Source: an uncultured Prevotella sp.
GTDB lineage: Bacteria; Bacteroidota; Bacteroidia; Bacteroidales; Bacteroidaceae
Assembly: GCA_905211345.1 (NCBI GenBank)
Contig: CAJMAO010000004.1
Location: 5,949 to 69,948 of the forward strand
Direction of reading: 5' to 3'
DNA length: 64,000 bases
Positions 25,636-33,583 of the stretch are shown piece after piece. The notes under the pieces are model-generated. The model made no database searches. It was not told where the DNA came from and saw only the letters and a list, made by a program, of their open reading frames with translations. The translations under genes were made by a program, and so were the position numbers. The number at the start of each line of letters is the position of its first letter. The first letter of the stretch is position 1.

Positions 25636-26202
25636 TCATAACTTTTCTTCCGTCTTATAATTCCGGCCGAAAGTAGTACACTTACCAATGACATCGCCTG
25701 TGCGCAAGTAGGTGTAGTTGGGCATCTCGAACAGCACGGGCTTCAGTAGGTTGTAGTCGGGCTTGCCCTTATCGTTAAGGTAGTTTTCGTCAACGTATGT
25801 GTTGATGATTTTACAGATGAAGTTGTCGAAGGTGTCGGTCTCGTAATTGTCAGTTACCTCACACTCCATTACCAGTGGGCTTTCGTCGATTACAGGAGTG
25901 CCGCTTTCGCCAGTATGGAAGGCGAACACGCCTGACTTGTCTGTTTTCGACCCGCTTACGCAGCCAACGTAGTCGGCCTTGGTGAGCATAGTTTCGCATA
26001 CCATGCTGACCGATACCCTGCGCGATTGCTTCACGCCGGCGTTAGTGTAATGTTTCTTAAACAGGCTGAGCATTATGCGGTCGTGACCGATGATGCCCAC
26101 GTGGGCGGCGAGCATCCAGTTTACACGTCCGTCAGCTACAGTGCCCACTACAGTTACTGGCGTGGGATACAATGCCAATGTGGCTCCGATGTTCTTTTTC
26201 AT
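25636..26202 (-). CDS. Flavin reductase family protein
   Basis: A 188-residue split-barrel FMN-binding protein of the DIM6/NTAB type. N-terminal MKKNIGATLALYPTPVTVVG and GRVNWMLAAHVGIIGHDRIM are the flavin-binding part, and the motif SRRVSVSMVCETMLTKADYVG is typical. Such proteins reduce free flavin with NAD(P)H or bind FMN as a redox carrier. No signal peptide, so cytoplasmic. It sits between the amidohydrolase and ABM genes, and a redox link among the three (aromatic or quinone handling) is inferred from this context. Confidence 0.85.
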   Translation of the reverse strand: MKKNIGATLALYPTPVTVVGTVADGRVNWMLAAHVGIIGHDRIMLSLFKKHYTNAGVKQSRRVSVSMVCETMLTKADYVGCVSGSKTDKSGVFAFHTGESGTPVIDESPLVMECEVTDNYETDTFDNFICKIINTYVDENYLNDKGKPDYNLLKPVLFEMPNYTYLRTGDVIGKCTTFGRNYKTEEKL

Positions 26203-26295
26203 ATTTTACAAGTTTGTTTGATTTAATGTTTTTCAGACGGTTGACGGCTCTGCAATGGCGCGTAAGCCTATGTGTCCCGGCCGTATGTCGCAAGA

Positions 26296-27303
26296 TTATT
26301 TGCCGAACAGCCTTTCGGCGTTCTTCCATAATATTTGTTCTGTGTAAGGCGAAAGCTTCTCGTCGGCGGCAAGGGTTTGCTTAAGCCGTTGCATGTTTGA
26401 TTTCAGCACATTGTCGGGCATATATGGATAGTCTGATCCGTAAAGGATATGGTCGGGTGTGGTGATGGTGAGCAGCGAGCGCAGGACTTCGATAGTAGGA
26501 CAGCCCGCCAAATCATAATAGAGACGTGACAGGTTGCCTTCCCAGTCTATCGGTTGCATATATCCATGCTCCACCATAGCCGGAAGAATGGATTTCATGC
26601 GTGGCAACGCCAACGGCAAGAAAGAACCGCAATGTGGCACGATTATTTTTAGGTTAGGGTAACGTACCAATACGTTCCTTGCCAACATGTTCACTACGGC
26701 ACGTGTGGTCTCAGCCGGATATTCGTACATTGCCAACGGCGTAACCGATACTGTGCTTCTTGGATATGGCGTAGGGCGGTGCGGATGGATGATGATGACG
26801 GCGTGACGCTTGTTCAGGACTTTCATCAAGGGGTCAAGTTCCTTGTCGCCCAAGTATTGTCCACGGCTGTTAGTGGCCAGTTTTATGCCGTCGGCTTTCA
26901 ACGTGTCGAGAGCATAGATTGCTTCACGGATTGCGGCGTTCACGTCGGGTAAAGGCAATGCGGCACAGAACAGGAAGCGCCCTTGGTAAAGACGCTTCAC
27001 TTCGGCCGAGGCTTCGTTTACCATGCGGACGCAGCGGCGGCTTTCATCAGTATCTCCATAATAAGGTTGCGGGGCGGGCATTGTCAGTATGGAGGTGCTG
27101 ATGCCGGCACTATCCATGAATGTTACATGGCGTTCTGTGTTCCATTCAGGTAACGGAAATGTTTCTTCTAATTCCGCTCCGTGCGCTTTCAGCATTTCAA
27201 TGTATTCAGGTATGACGATGTGCGTGTGTACATCAATCGCCTGTGCGCCTGTGGATAAGCATCCGAAAGTAAGCCACAAGCCTGTTGCTGCAAGTTTTTT
27301 CAT
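26296..27303 (-). CDS. Exported amidohydrolase (ACMSD-like metal-dependent hydrolase)
   Basis: TIM-barrel amidohydrolase of the family that includes aminocarboxymuconate-semialdehyde decarboxylase. The metal-binding N-terminal HTH is in IDVHTHIVIPEY, further ligands lie in VIIIHPHRP and IIVPHCG, and the final Asp is in LYGSDYPYM. A signal peptide precedes the domain (MKKLAATGLWLTFGCLSTGAQA). The ATG at 27303 is chosen because it starts the signal peptide and clears the upstream gene; the frame extends eight codons more. Substrate unknown. It is in an operon with a flavin reductase and an ABM protein, opposite an AraC regulator. Confidence 0.85.
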   Translation of the reverse strand: MKKLAATGLWLTFGCLSTGAQAIDVHTHIVIPEYIEMLKAHGAELEETFPLPEWNTERHVTFMDSAGISTSILTMPAPQPYYGDTDESRRCVRMVNEASAEVKRLYQGRFLFCAALPLPDVNAAIREAIYALDTLKADGIKLATNSRGQYLGDKELDPLMKVLNKRHAVIIIHPHRPTPYPRSTVSVTPLAMYEYPAETTRAVVNMLARNVLVRYPNLKIIVPHCGSFLPLALPRMKSILPAMVEHGYMQPIDWEGNLSRLYYDLAGCPTIEVLRSLLTITTPDHILYGSDYPYMPDNVLKSNMQRLKQTLAADEKLSPYTEQILWKNAERLFGK

Positions 27304-27319
27304 TTTGTTGCCTTTTTTA

Positions 27320-27637
27320 TTAAACAATCGGAATGTCCCGCAAACAGCGTGAGTCTATGCCAGTTTCTTTTGTCGCCGGTTCTGTCAGGCTGGTTCTTTC
27401 ATGGTGTTCTTGGGTGTGCCTTGCATCCTGCTTGCTCAGCCCACGCAGTATTTCCATTTCGTTTTCCGTCAAGGTTATCATTTTTCCGTAGCTTTCATGT
27501 TGCGTGATGGCTCCTTCTTGTATAAGAAAGCATTGCACGATTCTATCAACGGTTGTATGGTAGCGGTCGGCAAGAAAGTTGACAACCTCGTCTTCATACA
27601 GTCCTGCGGGGATGTCAATTTGTTCGTTTATTTTCAT
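27320..27637 (-). CDS. Small hypothetical protein, first gene of the amidohydrolase operon
   Basis: A 105-residue soluble protein that I do not recognise. The N-terminal half (QIDIPAGLYEDEVVNFLADR, HTTVDRIVQCFLIQ) looks helical and could be a small DNA- or protein-binding module. The C-terminal half is polar, with TLTENEMEILRGLSKQDAR. It starts just behind a candidate -7 box and ends 16 nt before the amidohydrolase ATG, which supports it being a real first gene. Confidence 0.6.
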   Translation of the reverse strand: MKINEQIDIPAGLYEDEVVNFLADRYHTTVDRIVQCFLIQEGAITQHESYGKMITLTENEMEILRGLSKQDARHTQEHHERTSLTEPATKETGIDSRCLRDIPIV

Positions 27638-27659
27638 TGTCTTATTTTGTTTTATGATG

Positions 27660-27667
27660 CAAAGTTA
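27660..27667 (-). promoter_or_regulatory. Candidate -7 box for the amidohydrolase operon
   Basis: The minus strand reads TAACTTTG, 23 nt before the ATG at 27637. It is back to back with the AraC gene promoter; the 100 nt between hold the short palindromes CGGTTTGTACCG and CCGTGACGG, possible operators. Confidence 0.6.
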
Positions 27668-27764
27668 CCAGCTTTTATATTGTCCTGCGTATCGAAAAGT
27701 TGGCGGTTTGTACCGTTTTTACTGATTTTGGTGTGCCGTGACGGTATATTCGCATGGTTTTCTT

Positions 27765-27772
27765 TATCTTTG
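27765..27772 (+). promoter_or_regulatory. -7 box for the AraC-type regulator gene
   Basis: TATCTTTG, 27 nt before the ATG at 27799. No clear -33 element. Confidence 0.6.
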
Positions 27773-27798
27773 CGTATGCATAAGGATTTGGAGGTAAT

Positions 27799-28710
27799 AT
27801 GTCGAAGATTTTGAAAATAAAGGATGTTGACGATTACTGCGGCTATGTTGGTTACGTAAGTCCGCATCCGTTGGTCTGCGTCATCGACTATGCCGAAGTG
27901 TCCCCGATCTGTCACAGCTTGAATAATTACGGCGTTTACGGTATCTTTTTCCATGACGAGGCGGATATAGACCTTGCCTATGGATGTGGAAAATACGACT
28001 ATAAGAAAGGTACTGTAATATGTGTGGCTCCGGGACAAGTGGGAGGTAAGGAAGACAATGGCGAACGGGTGGCGCTGACGGGGTGGGCGTTGCTTTTTCA
28101 TCCCGACCTGCTGCATGGTACACCACTGGAGAAGTCGATTAAAAATTACACTTTTTTTGATTACCGAGTAAACGAAGCCCTCCACATGACCGATGAGGAA
28201 CATGACGTGCTGGCATTGCTGATGCGACAGATACGCGAGGAATTACAAAAGAAGCATGACGGGCTGCAGGACGATATCATCGTTGGGTACATCGAATTGG
28301 TACTGAACTACTGCCTGCGTTTCTATAATCGGCAGTTTGTCACCCGTAAGTTGGAAAACTCAAATATACTTGCAAGGTTCAACAGTCTGCTTATGAATTA
28401 TTATGAAGACAAACTGCAACTGAGCCTTGGACTGCCTACCGTGCAATATTGCGCGGACAAGTTGTGTATGTCGTCAAATTATTTCGGCGATATGTTTAAG
28501 AAGATGACCGGTGACACGGCGGGCGACCATATACGTAAGTATGTCATCAGGTTGGCTAAGAACGGGCTTGCTGGTGGGAAGGGCATCGCACAAGTGGCTT
28601 ACGAACTTGGATTTGAGTATTCGCAGCACTTCAGCCGTATGTTCAAGAAAATGGAAGGCATTACGCCGTCGGAATACTGTCGGAAAAATACATCCATGAA
28701 AAACGGATAG
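27799..28710 (+). CDS. AraC family transcriptional regulator
   Basis: A 303-residue regulator with an N-terminal cupin-like sensing domain (KYDYKKGTVICVAPGQVG, ALLFHPDLLHGTPL) and two C-terminal helix-turn-helix units from about residue 205: VQYCADKLCMSSNYFGDMFK and IAQVAYELGFEYSQHFSRMF, ending in GITPSEYCRKN. This matches the Bacteroidota AraC subgroup that often controls an adjacent oxidoreductase operon. It is divergent from the amidohydrolase-flavin reductase-ABM operon and shares its control region, so that operon is the likely target. The ligand is unknown. Confidence 0.92.
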   Translation: MSKILKIKDVDDYCGYVGYVSPHPLVCVIDYAEVSPICHSLNNYGVYGIFFHDEADIDLAYGCGKYDYKKGTVICVAPGQVGGKEDNGERVALTGWALLFHPDLLHGTPLEKSIKNYTFFDYRVNEALHMTDEEHDVLALLMRQIREELQKKHDGLQDDIIVGYIELVLNYCLRFYNRQFVTRKLENSNILARFNSLLMNYYEDKLQLSLGLPTVQYCADKLCMSSNYFGDMFKKMTGDTAGDHIRKYVIRLAKNGLAGGKGIAQVAYELGFEYSQHFSRMFKKMEGITPSEYCRKNTSMKNG

Positions 28711-28786
28711 GACTGCTTTTGCGGATGATTATCGGCTGGGATTGGTGAAAATCATTGTATTTACCGTGATTGAAATGGGGATATGA

Positions 28787-28840
28787 AAAAGTGAAAAATC
28801 CATTTGCTGATAAATTCAAGCAAATGGATTTTTCACTTTT
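28787..28840. terminator. Perfect 22-bp hairpin between convergent genes
   Basis: Arms 28787-28808 and 28819-28840 are exactly complementary around a 10-nt loop, with A-rich and T-rich outer ends on both strands. The position between the AraC gene and the convergent esterase gene suits a bidirectional terminator. Its arms are related to the sequence inserted in the patatin gene at 1458-1562. Confidence 0.85.
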
Positions 28841-28862
28841 AGTTTTAAGATTTCGTGTAAAT

Positions 28863-30272
28863 TCATTCATCCCAGTTGTCCGTGCGGAACGAGCTTACCG
28901 GCAGTCCGTCGCAGTACAGGTCGCCGTCGGCCCAGTCTTTGAAGGCATAGCGTACGGCTACGGGGTGTTTCACGGCGTCGCTTTTTACGTAAACCTTGCT
29001 GCGCTCAATCCACGCCTTCGCCGGATGGAACACGCGATCTTCGCCTGCAATCTCGAACAAGTCGCTCTTCAGACCGTTGCGGCCGTAAACCCACATACCG
29101 GCGCGTTCAAAGCTGACAACAGCCGTGTCGCCTTGAAACTTAACCTCTTTGTAGTACGGGCTTTCGGCAGTAATTCCTTCAATACCGTATGTGTTTTTCA
29201 GCGCGAGCAACGCAAGACGCAGTCCGGCAAGGTGCTTTTTGCGCGGATGTATGCCGTATTCAAGTCCTGCGTCCATAAGAACGGCCATGCCGGAGTTAGA
29301 AATCATCAGTTCTGCTTTTGACTGCTGCTCGCGGAGCAAGGCACTGTTTACTGTGTAGTTGATAATGCTGTAGTCGTAAGGAGCTATCTGGCAGAAATAG
29401 AACGGGAAGTCGCCCTGTCCCCATTCGGCGCGCCATCCGCGTACCATTGTTGCCATCATGTCGGCGTAAGTCTTGTAACGGGGCACGTTGTCTTCACCCT
29501 GATACCAGATGACACCGCGCATTGTGACGCCTATCAAAGGGTGGAGCATACCGTTGTAGAGTACGGTAGGAGTGCGGTTTTTCGATTTTATGTCTTCCTG
29601 TGAAGCGGGAATCTTTGCGTCGGGAAATGCTTTCAGCCAGTCGGCCTTCATCCAAGCCTCGCACGCAGAACCACCCCATGAAGTGACGATAAGCCCTACG
29701 GGCACGCCGAGTAAGCGGCGCAGCTCGCGGCCGAAATAGTAAGCCGTGGCACTGAAATCGCGGATGGAAGCAGGAACGGCCTCGTTCCACTTGCCGCTAA
29801 CGGTGTCGACGGGTGCGAACTTGCTGTTGCGTTTTACGGTGAACAGGCGGAGTTGGTTGTCTGTGCTGTGTAATATGTCTTCAACGGCACCGTCTACGGG
29901 CTGGTTCTTAAATCCTTTCATCGGCATTTCCATGTTACTCTGACCTGAGCATATCCACAGTTCGCCTATCAGGATGTTGTCGAGCACGGTCTGCTCGCCG
30001 TCAGACAGGGTTATCTTATATGGGCCTCCGGCTTTTGGGGTTCTGACGGTAGTTTTCCATTTACCGTCTTTTCCGGCTTTCGCACTGTACGTCTTATTGT
30101 CCCACGAAGTCGTTATTTTTACAGTGGATGATGCTTTTGCCTCGCCCCACAAGTTGGCGTCGGCTTCGCGTTGCATCACCATGCCGTCAGAAAACATCTT
30201 CGGCAGAGTTACCTTTGCACTCATGCTAGTAGCCGTGAGCAATGCTGTTAATAAGAATGTAAGTTTTTTCAT
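28863..30272 (-). CDS. Secreted SGNH-type sialate O-acetylesterase-like carbohydrate esterase
   Basis: A signal peptide precedes a 469-residue esterase. SGNH block I is GELWICSGQSNMEMPM with the nucleophile Ser, further blocks are SWGGSACEAWM and WYQGEDN, and the catalytic His is likely in EYGIHPRKKHLAGLR. The name sialate O-acetylesterase comes from the family; in pectin loci such enzymes remove acetyl groups from plant glycans. It is the last gene of the long minus-strand carbohydrate series, 159 nt after GH106, the gap being filled by an inverted repeat. Confidence 0.9.
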   Translation of the reverse strand: MKKLTFLLTALLTATSMSAKVTLPKMFSDGMVMQREADANLWGEAKASSTVKITTSWDNKTYSAKAGKDGKWKTTVRTPKAGGPYKITLSDGEQTVLDNILIGELWICSGQSNMEMPMKGFKNQPVDGAVEDILHSTDNQLRLFTVKRNSKFAPVDTVSGKWNEAVPASIRDFSATAYYFGRELRRLLGVPVGLIVTSWGGSACEAWMKADWLKAFPDAKIPASQEDIKSKNRTPTVLYNGMLHPLIGVTMRGVIWYQGEDNVPRYKTYADMMATMVRGWRAEWGQGDFPFYFCQIAPYDYSIINYTVNSALLREQQSKAELMISNSGMAVLMDAGLEYGIHPRKKHLAGLRLALLALKNTYGIEGITAESPYYKEVKFQGDTAVVSFERAGMWVYGRNGLKSDLFEIAGEDRVFHPAKAWIERSKVYVKSDAVKHPVAVRYAFKDWADGDLYCDGLPVSSFRTDNWDE

Positions 30273-30300
30273 ATTTTATTTTTGTTTTTTTGTAAGTTAT

Positions 30301-30413
30301 GGAGTTATGTAGTTAAAAAATTAAGACACTTGTTTTACAAGTAAGAATGATTGTTTGTTGACTTTTAAATAATCAAAAACGCACATGTCTTAACTCCTAG
30401 ACTAAATAACTCC
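30301..30413. repeat. Inverted repeat between GH106 and esterase genes
   Basis: Arms GGAGTTATGTAGTTAAA (from 30301) and TTTAGTC...GGAGTTAAGACA on the opposite strand (30386-30413) are imperfectly complementary over about 28 nt; an inner ACTTGTTTTACAAGT hairpin lies at 30328-30342. It could fold in the transcript between the two genes. Confidence 0.55.
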
Positions 30414-30431
30414 TTAACTCATTGGAAGCGA

Positions 30432-33400
30432 TTAATGTTTGTTCACTATTTTCACCGGGCCAAGCAGTCCTGCGGGCAGAAGTTCCTTTTCGGCACGGCG
30501 GTATTTGCCATTTGTCCAAATGCCTTCAAACGGAGGCGTGCCTAGGTCGTTACCTTGCAGTGCGTTTGCCCATGTGTTTACCACGACAATTTTCAGGGTG
30601 TTGCGTCCGCGTTTCACTGCTTTTGTTATGTCTACAGCATAAGGCGCTGTCCACGCCGTGCCGCATTTTTTGCCGTTCACATAGACAGTGGCAATGTCGG
30701 CTACGTTGCCTAGGTCGAGCATAATGTCGCCTTTAGGCTTGCGTTTCAGACGGAATGTTGTGGTATAGTCGGCATGTCCCGAATAGTATTTGATGTCGTT
30801 GATGTCAGATTTGCTCCAGTCGGTCAGCTCGCTAGTCTTGGTCTGTCTTCCGGTTTTCTCATACTTTATCGTCCATTGGCAGTTGTCAAGCGTTGCTACA
30901 GTGGTGCTTTGCGCCTTTATTTCTTCGGTTGCGCCGGGTGCTTTGCCGTCAGACAGAATGTAGAATATAGAGCCTCCTACGGGCAGGGTTATGCTTTCGG
31001 CGGCTTTGTATATTTTACCTGTTACGGCATCGGCAAGATATTTGTATGCCCTTTCTGCCCTGAATCCAGGAGAGAAGGTTATGCTTCCACCGGTTTGGTT
31101 GCTGAGGAAGTATATGTCGGCATCTTTGGCAGCGCGGTGGGTGTAGTCAATACCTTCGGGTATCTCAATGTCTTTTTTTATGCCAAGACTGGTCAGGTCG
31201 GCCTCTTTCCATACTTCTTTTATTACGGGAACTCCCCAGCTGGCAATGGAGTCAATGGTGTTCCAGCACGTTACGATGCGGCCCGGATTCATTTTCCTTG
31301 CCTGTGGAATAACCAAAGCCGAGTATTCCATTCCATTCGGGGTGACGAGCTTGCCGTTCTTAACCTGCGATTTGCCAAGTACGTCGTGGTTGAACGAGTC
31401 GTAGCGGTAGCCTTGCAGCGGGTTAACCCAATGTTCCGCCTTCGTCATGTTGGCCGTATGGGTTACTTTTACGGGACTTACCTCAAGCGGCTGGCCTACG
31501 TTGGCGAGGCGTTCCTGTTCACGCTTGATTGTCTTCTCGCTGAAAAGTCCCGGCAGGGATGTAATGAGCCGTTCTGGCAGAATGGAGCGGCGTGGGGTCT
31601 CGTCGCCTGTGTACACGGCAAGGTCGATGACAGGTTTGCCGTACTGCAGCAGCGACTGGCAGCGTGAAATGTAGCTTGTGAATGCTGGCATTTCCCTCCA
31701 CCATGTGTTATCACGCTGTAAGAACGTGCCTATTCCGTCAAGCGTCATGCCCGGGGCGCGGTCTGTCCATGGATTATGTGTATTGACGTGGAACACTATC
31801 GCATTGATGCCTGTACAGTAATTTTTATCGAGCAGGGGCTTGAGCAGAGCCAAATCTTCGTCCCATGTTCCACGAACCTCGGTGAATCCTTCAGCCTGTA
31901 TGATGTCCTTTCCGTAGATGTGGGCACCGCTTACGGCATCGAGCATGTCGTTAAGTTTGTCGTGCGTAGGGCTGTTCAGCCAGAATTCGCCCATAGGATA
32001 GTCTGCGTGCTGGTAGTGAAGCAGGCCGTCGCTCACCATTGTCGGGGCTACACATTCAGCAGATAGCTTGCATCCGTATTGCTTACCAAGCGTTGCCACT
32101 TCGTCGAAGAATATGTCATTGATGAGTTCGGCGATGGTCTGGCGGATGTCGCGCAGCACTTTTTCAGATTTTTCGGAAGTCTCGATAGGTACTCCTGCGT
32201 AAAGCGGAAGCCACTGCATGAGGTCGTAACCGCGGCGGCGGCGGAACTCGTCGGCGAAATTATCGCTCCAGTTTTGGCTACCACATTCCCAACTGTCAAC
32301 GTGGATTCTGGTAAGCACACGTTTTGCAATGTCTTGCGGGATGTGGCGGTAAATGTTTGCGAACCAGTTGTCAAACTGCTTTTTTATCGCCGTGCGTGAG
32401 AACTTGTCGCATTCCAATCCACGGCCTCCGCCGCCTGTGGCGTTGATGTGCCCCGTCGTTGTGTGACCTATGCGCAGAATGTGCCAGCGGCCTTTTGGTA
32501 AGTTGATTGTGAACGGTTTATCAAGAAAATCAGAAGAAATCAGCTTCCCTGTAAGGTTGATTATCTTGTCTTTTGGTACGCACTCGTTGTCTGCAATAGG
32601 AAAATATTTTGATACGCGCCATACCTTTCCCGATTTGCCCTCATACCCGTCAATCACTGGCTCCGAGCCAAGCACTAGGTTAGCGACCTTTAAGTTTGGT
32701 TTCCATTTAGCCGCATCCATATCTTCTGAGCCGGGGTCGCTTCCCTCGGGAGTCCAGTGGAATTTAAAGAAACGCGCCGTGGTGGCTGGTATTGCGTAAG
32801 TGGCGTAAGCGTCTGTGTTCTGCCAGCCTTGCCGTGCAGGGCTTATCTCACGGATGAAACGGTAATTAACGCCGTCGTCGGAAGCGTACAGTTTATACCT
32901 GTGGGCTTGATAATTGTTGCCTCCGGTAATGACTTCCACGCTGCGCAAGGTGAAAGGTTCGTCGTATGACATTATGATATCGCACGGTTCCGAGGAGCGG
33001 AACGGGAATTCAACCGACGACTCCGGTTTCCTGTCATCAGCGTAATCGGCGGGATAAGCGAACGTGGCAATGTCTTCATAGTATCCATGTTTGTGGTCGG
33101 GCCGTGGTAAAGTGATTTCCTGCTGGCCGCCGTCAACAATCGTGTCCGACCATACTATGCGCTGCATTGACTCCTCCGGAGTAATCCATGGACCGCCTCC
33201 AAGGGCGAAACCGTCGGAGAAATGTATGCCTATTTGCAGTCCGAGACTGTCGGCTGTGTTGAAAGCCGTGTTGATACGTTTCCACCATTCTGGCGACAGT
33301 TGGCGAGCTGTGCCTTTATATTGAGGGCCGTCGCTAACGTCTTTAATAGGCATAAGGTAACATCCTTTGATGCCTGCGTCGTGCATAGCGTTGAGGTCAA

Positions 33401-33581
33401 GGCGCACACCTTCGTCTGTAACGCAGCCGAACATCCAGTACCAAAACGTCCAAGGGGCGGCTTCCTTGCTTGGTGAAATAAAACGTTTGTACCATTCAGG
33501 AGTGTTTTCCTGAATGGTAGTTTGCGCTGTCGCAGGCACTAATGTAGCACAAGCGACAAGTAATGACATTATTTTTTTCAT
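30432..33581 (-). CDS. Secreted GH106 family alpha-L-rhamnosidase-like enzyme
   Basis: A 1049-residue exported protein matching the GH106 (PF17132) layout. After the signal peptide comes PWTFWYWMFGCVTDEGVRLD and AGIKGCYLMP, the first strands of the barrel, then FSDGFALGGGPWITPEESMQ, an F5/8-type insertion (EVITGGNNYQAHRYKLYASD), and a C-terminal GH2-like sugar-binding domain (ATVYVNGKKCGTAWTAPY). GH106 removes alpha-L-rhamnose, in Bacteroides from rhamnogalacturonan II. It is two bases behind the GH2 gene upstream, so co-translated. Specificity is inferred. Confidence 0.85.
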   Translation of the reverse strand: MKKIMSLLVACATLVPATAQTTIQENTPEWYKRFISPSKEAAPWTFWYWMFGCVTDEGVRLDLNAMHDAGIKGCYLMPIKDVSDGPQYKGTARQLSPEWWKRINTAFNTADSLGLQIGIHFSDGFALGGGPWITPEESMQRIVWSDTIVDGGQQEITLPRPDHKHGYYEDIATFAYPADYADDRKPESSVEFPFRSSEPCDIIMSYDEPFTLRSVEVITGGNNYQAHRYKLYASDDGVNYRFIREISPARQGWQNTDAYATYAIPATTARFFKFHWTPEGSDPGSEDMDAAKWKPNLKVANLVLGSEPVIDGYEGKSGKVWRVSKYFPIADNECVPKDKIINLTGKLISSDFLDKPFTINLPKGRWHILRIGHTTTGHINATGGGGRGLECDKFSRTAIKKQFDNWFANIYRHIPQDIAKRVLTRIHVDSWECGSQNWSDNFADEFRRRRGYDLMQWLPLYAGVPIETSEKSEKVLRDIRQTIAELINDIFFDEVATLGKQYGCKLSAECVAPTMVSDGLLHYQHADYPMGEFWLNSPTHDKLNDMLDAVSGAHIYGKDIIQAEGFTEVRGTWDEDLALLKPLLDKNYCTGINAIVFHVNTHNPWTDRAPGMTLDGIGTFLQRDNTWWREMPAFTSYISRCQSLLQYGKPVIDLAVYTGDETPRRSILPERLITSLPGLFSEKTIKREQERLANVGQPLEVSPVKVTHTANMTKAEHWVNPLQGYRYDSFNHDVLGKSQVKNGKLVTPNGMEYSALVIPQARKMNPGRIVTCWNTIDSIASWGVPVIKEVWKEADLTSLGIKKDIEIPEGIDYTHRAAKDADIYFLSNQTGGSITFSPGFRAERAYKYLADAVTGKIYKAAESITLPVGGSIFYILSDGKAPGATEEIKAQSTTVATLDNCQWTIKYEKTGRQTKTSELTDWSKSDINDIKYYSGHADYTTTFRLKRKPKGDIMLDLGNVADIATVYVNGKKCGTAWTAPYAVDITKAVKRGRNTLKIVVVNTWANALQGNDLGTPPFEGIWTNGKYRRAEKELLPAGLLGPVKIVNKH

Positions 33582-33583
33582 GG

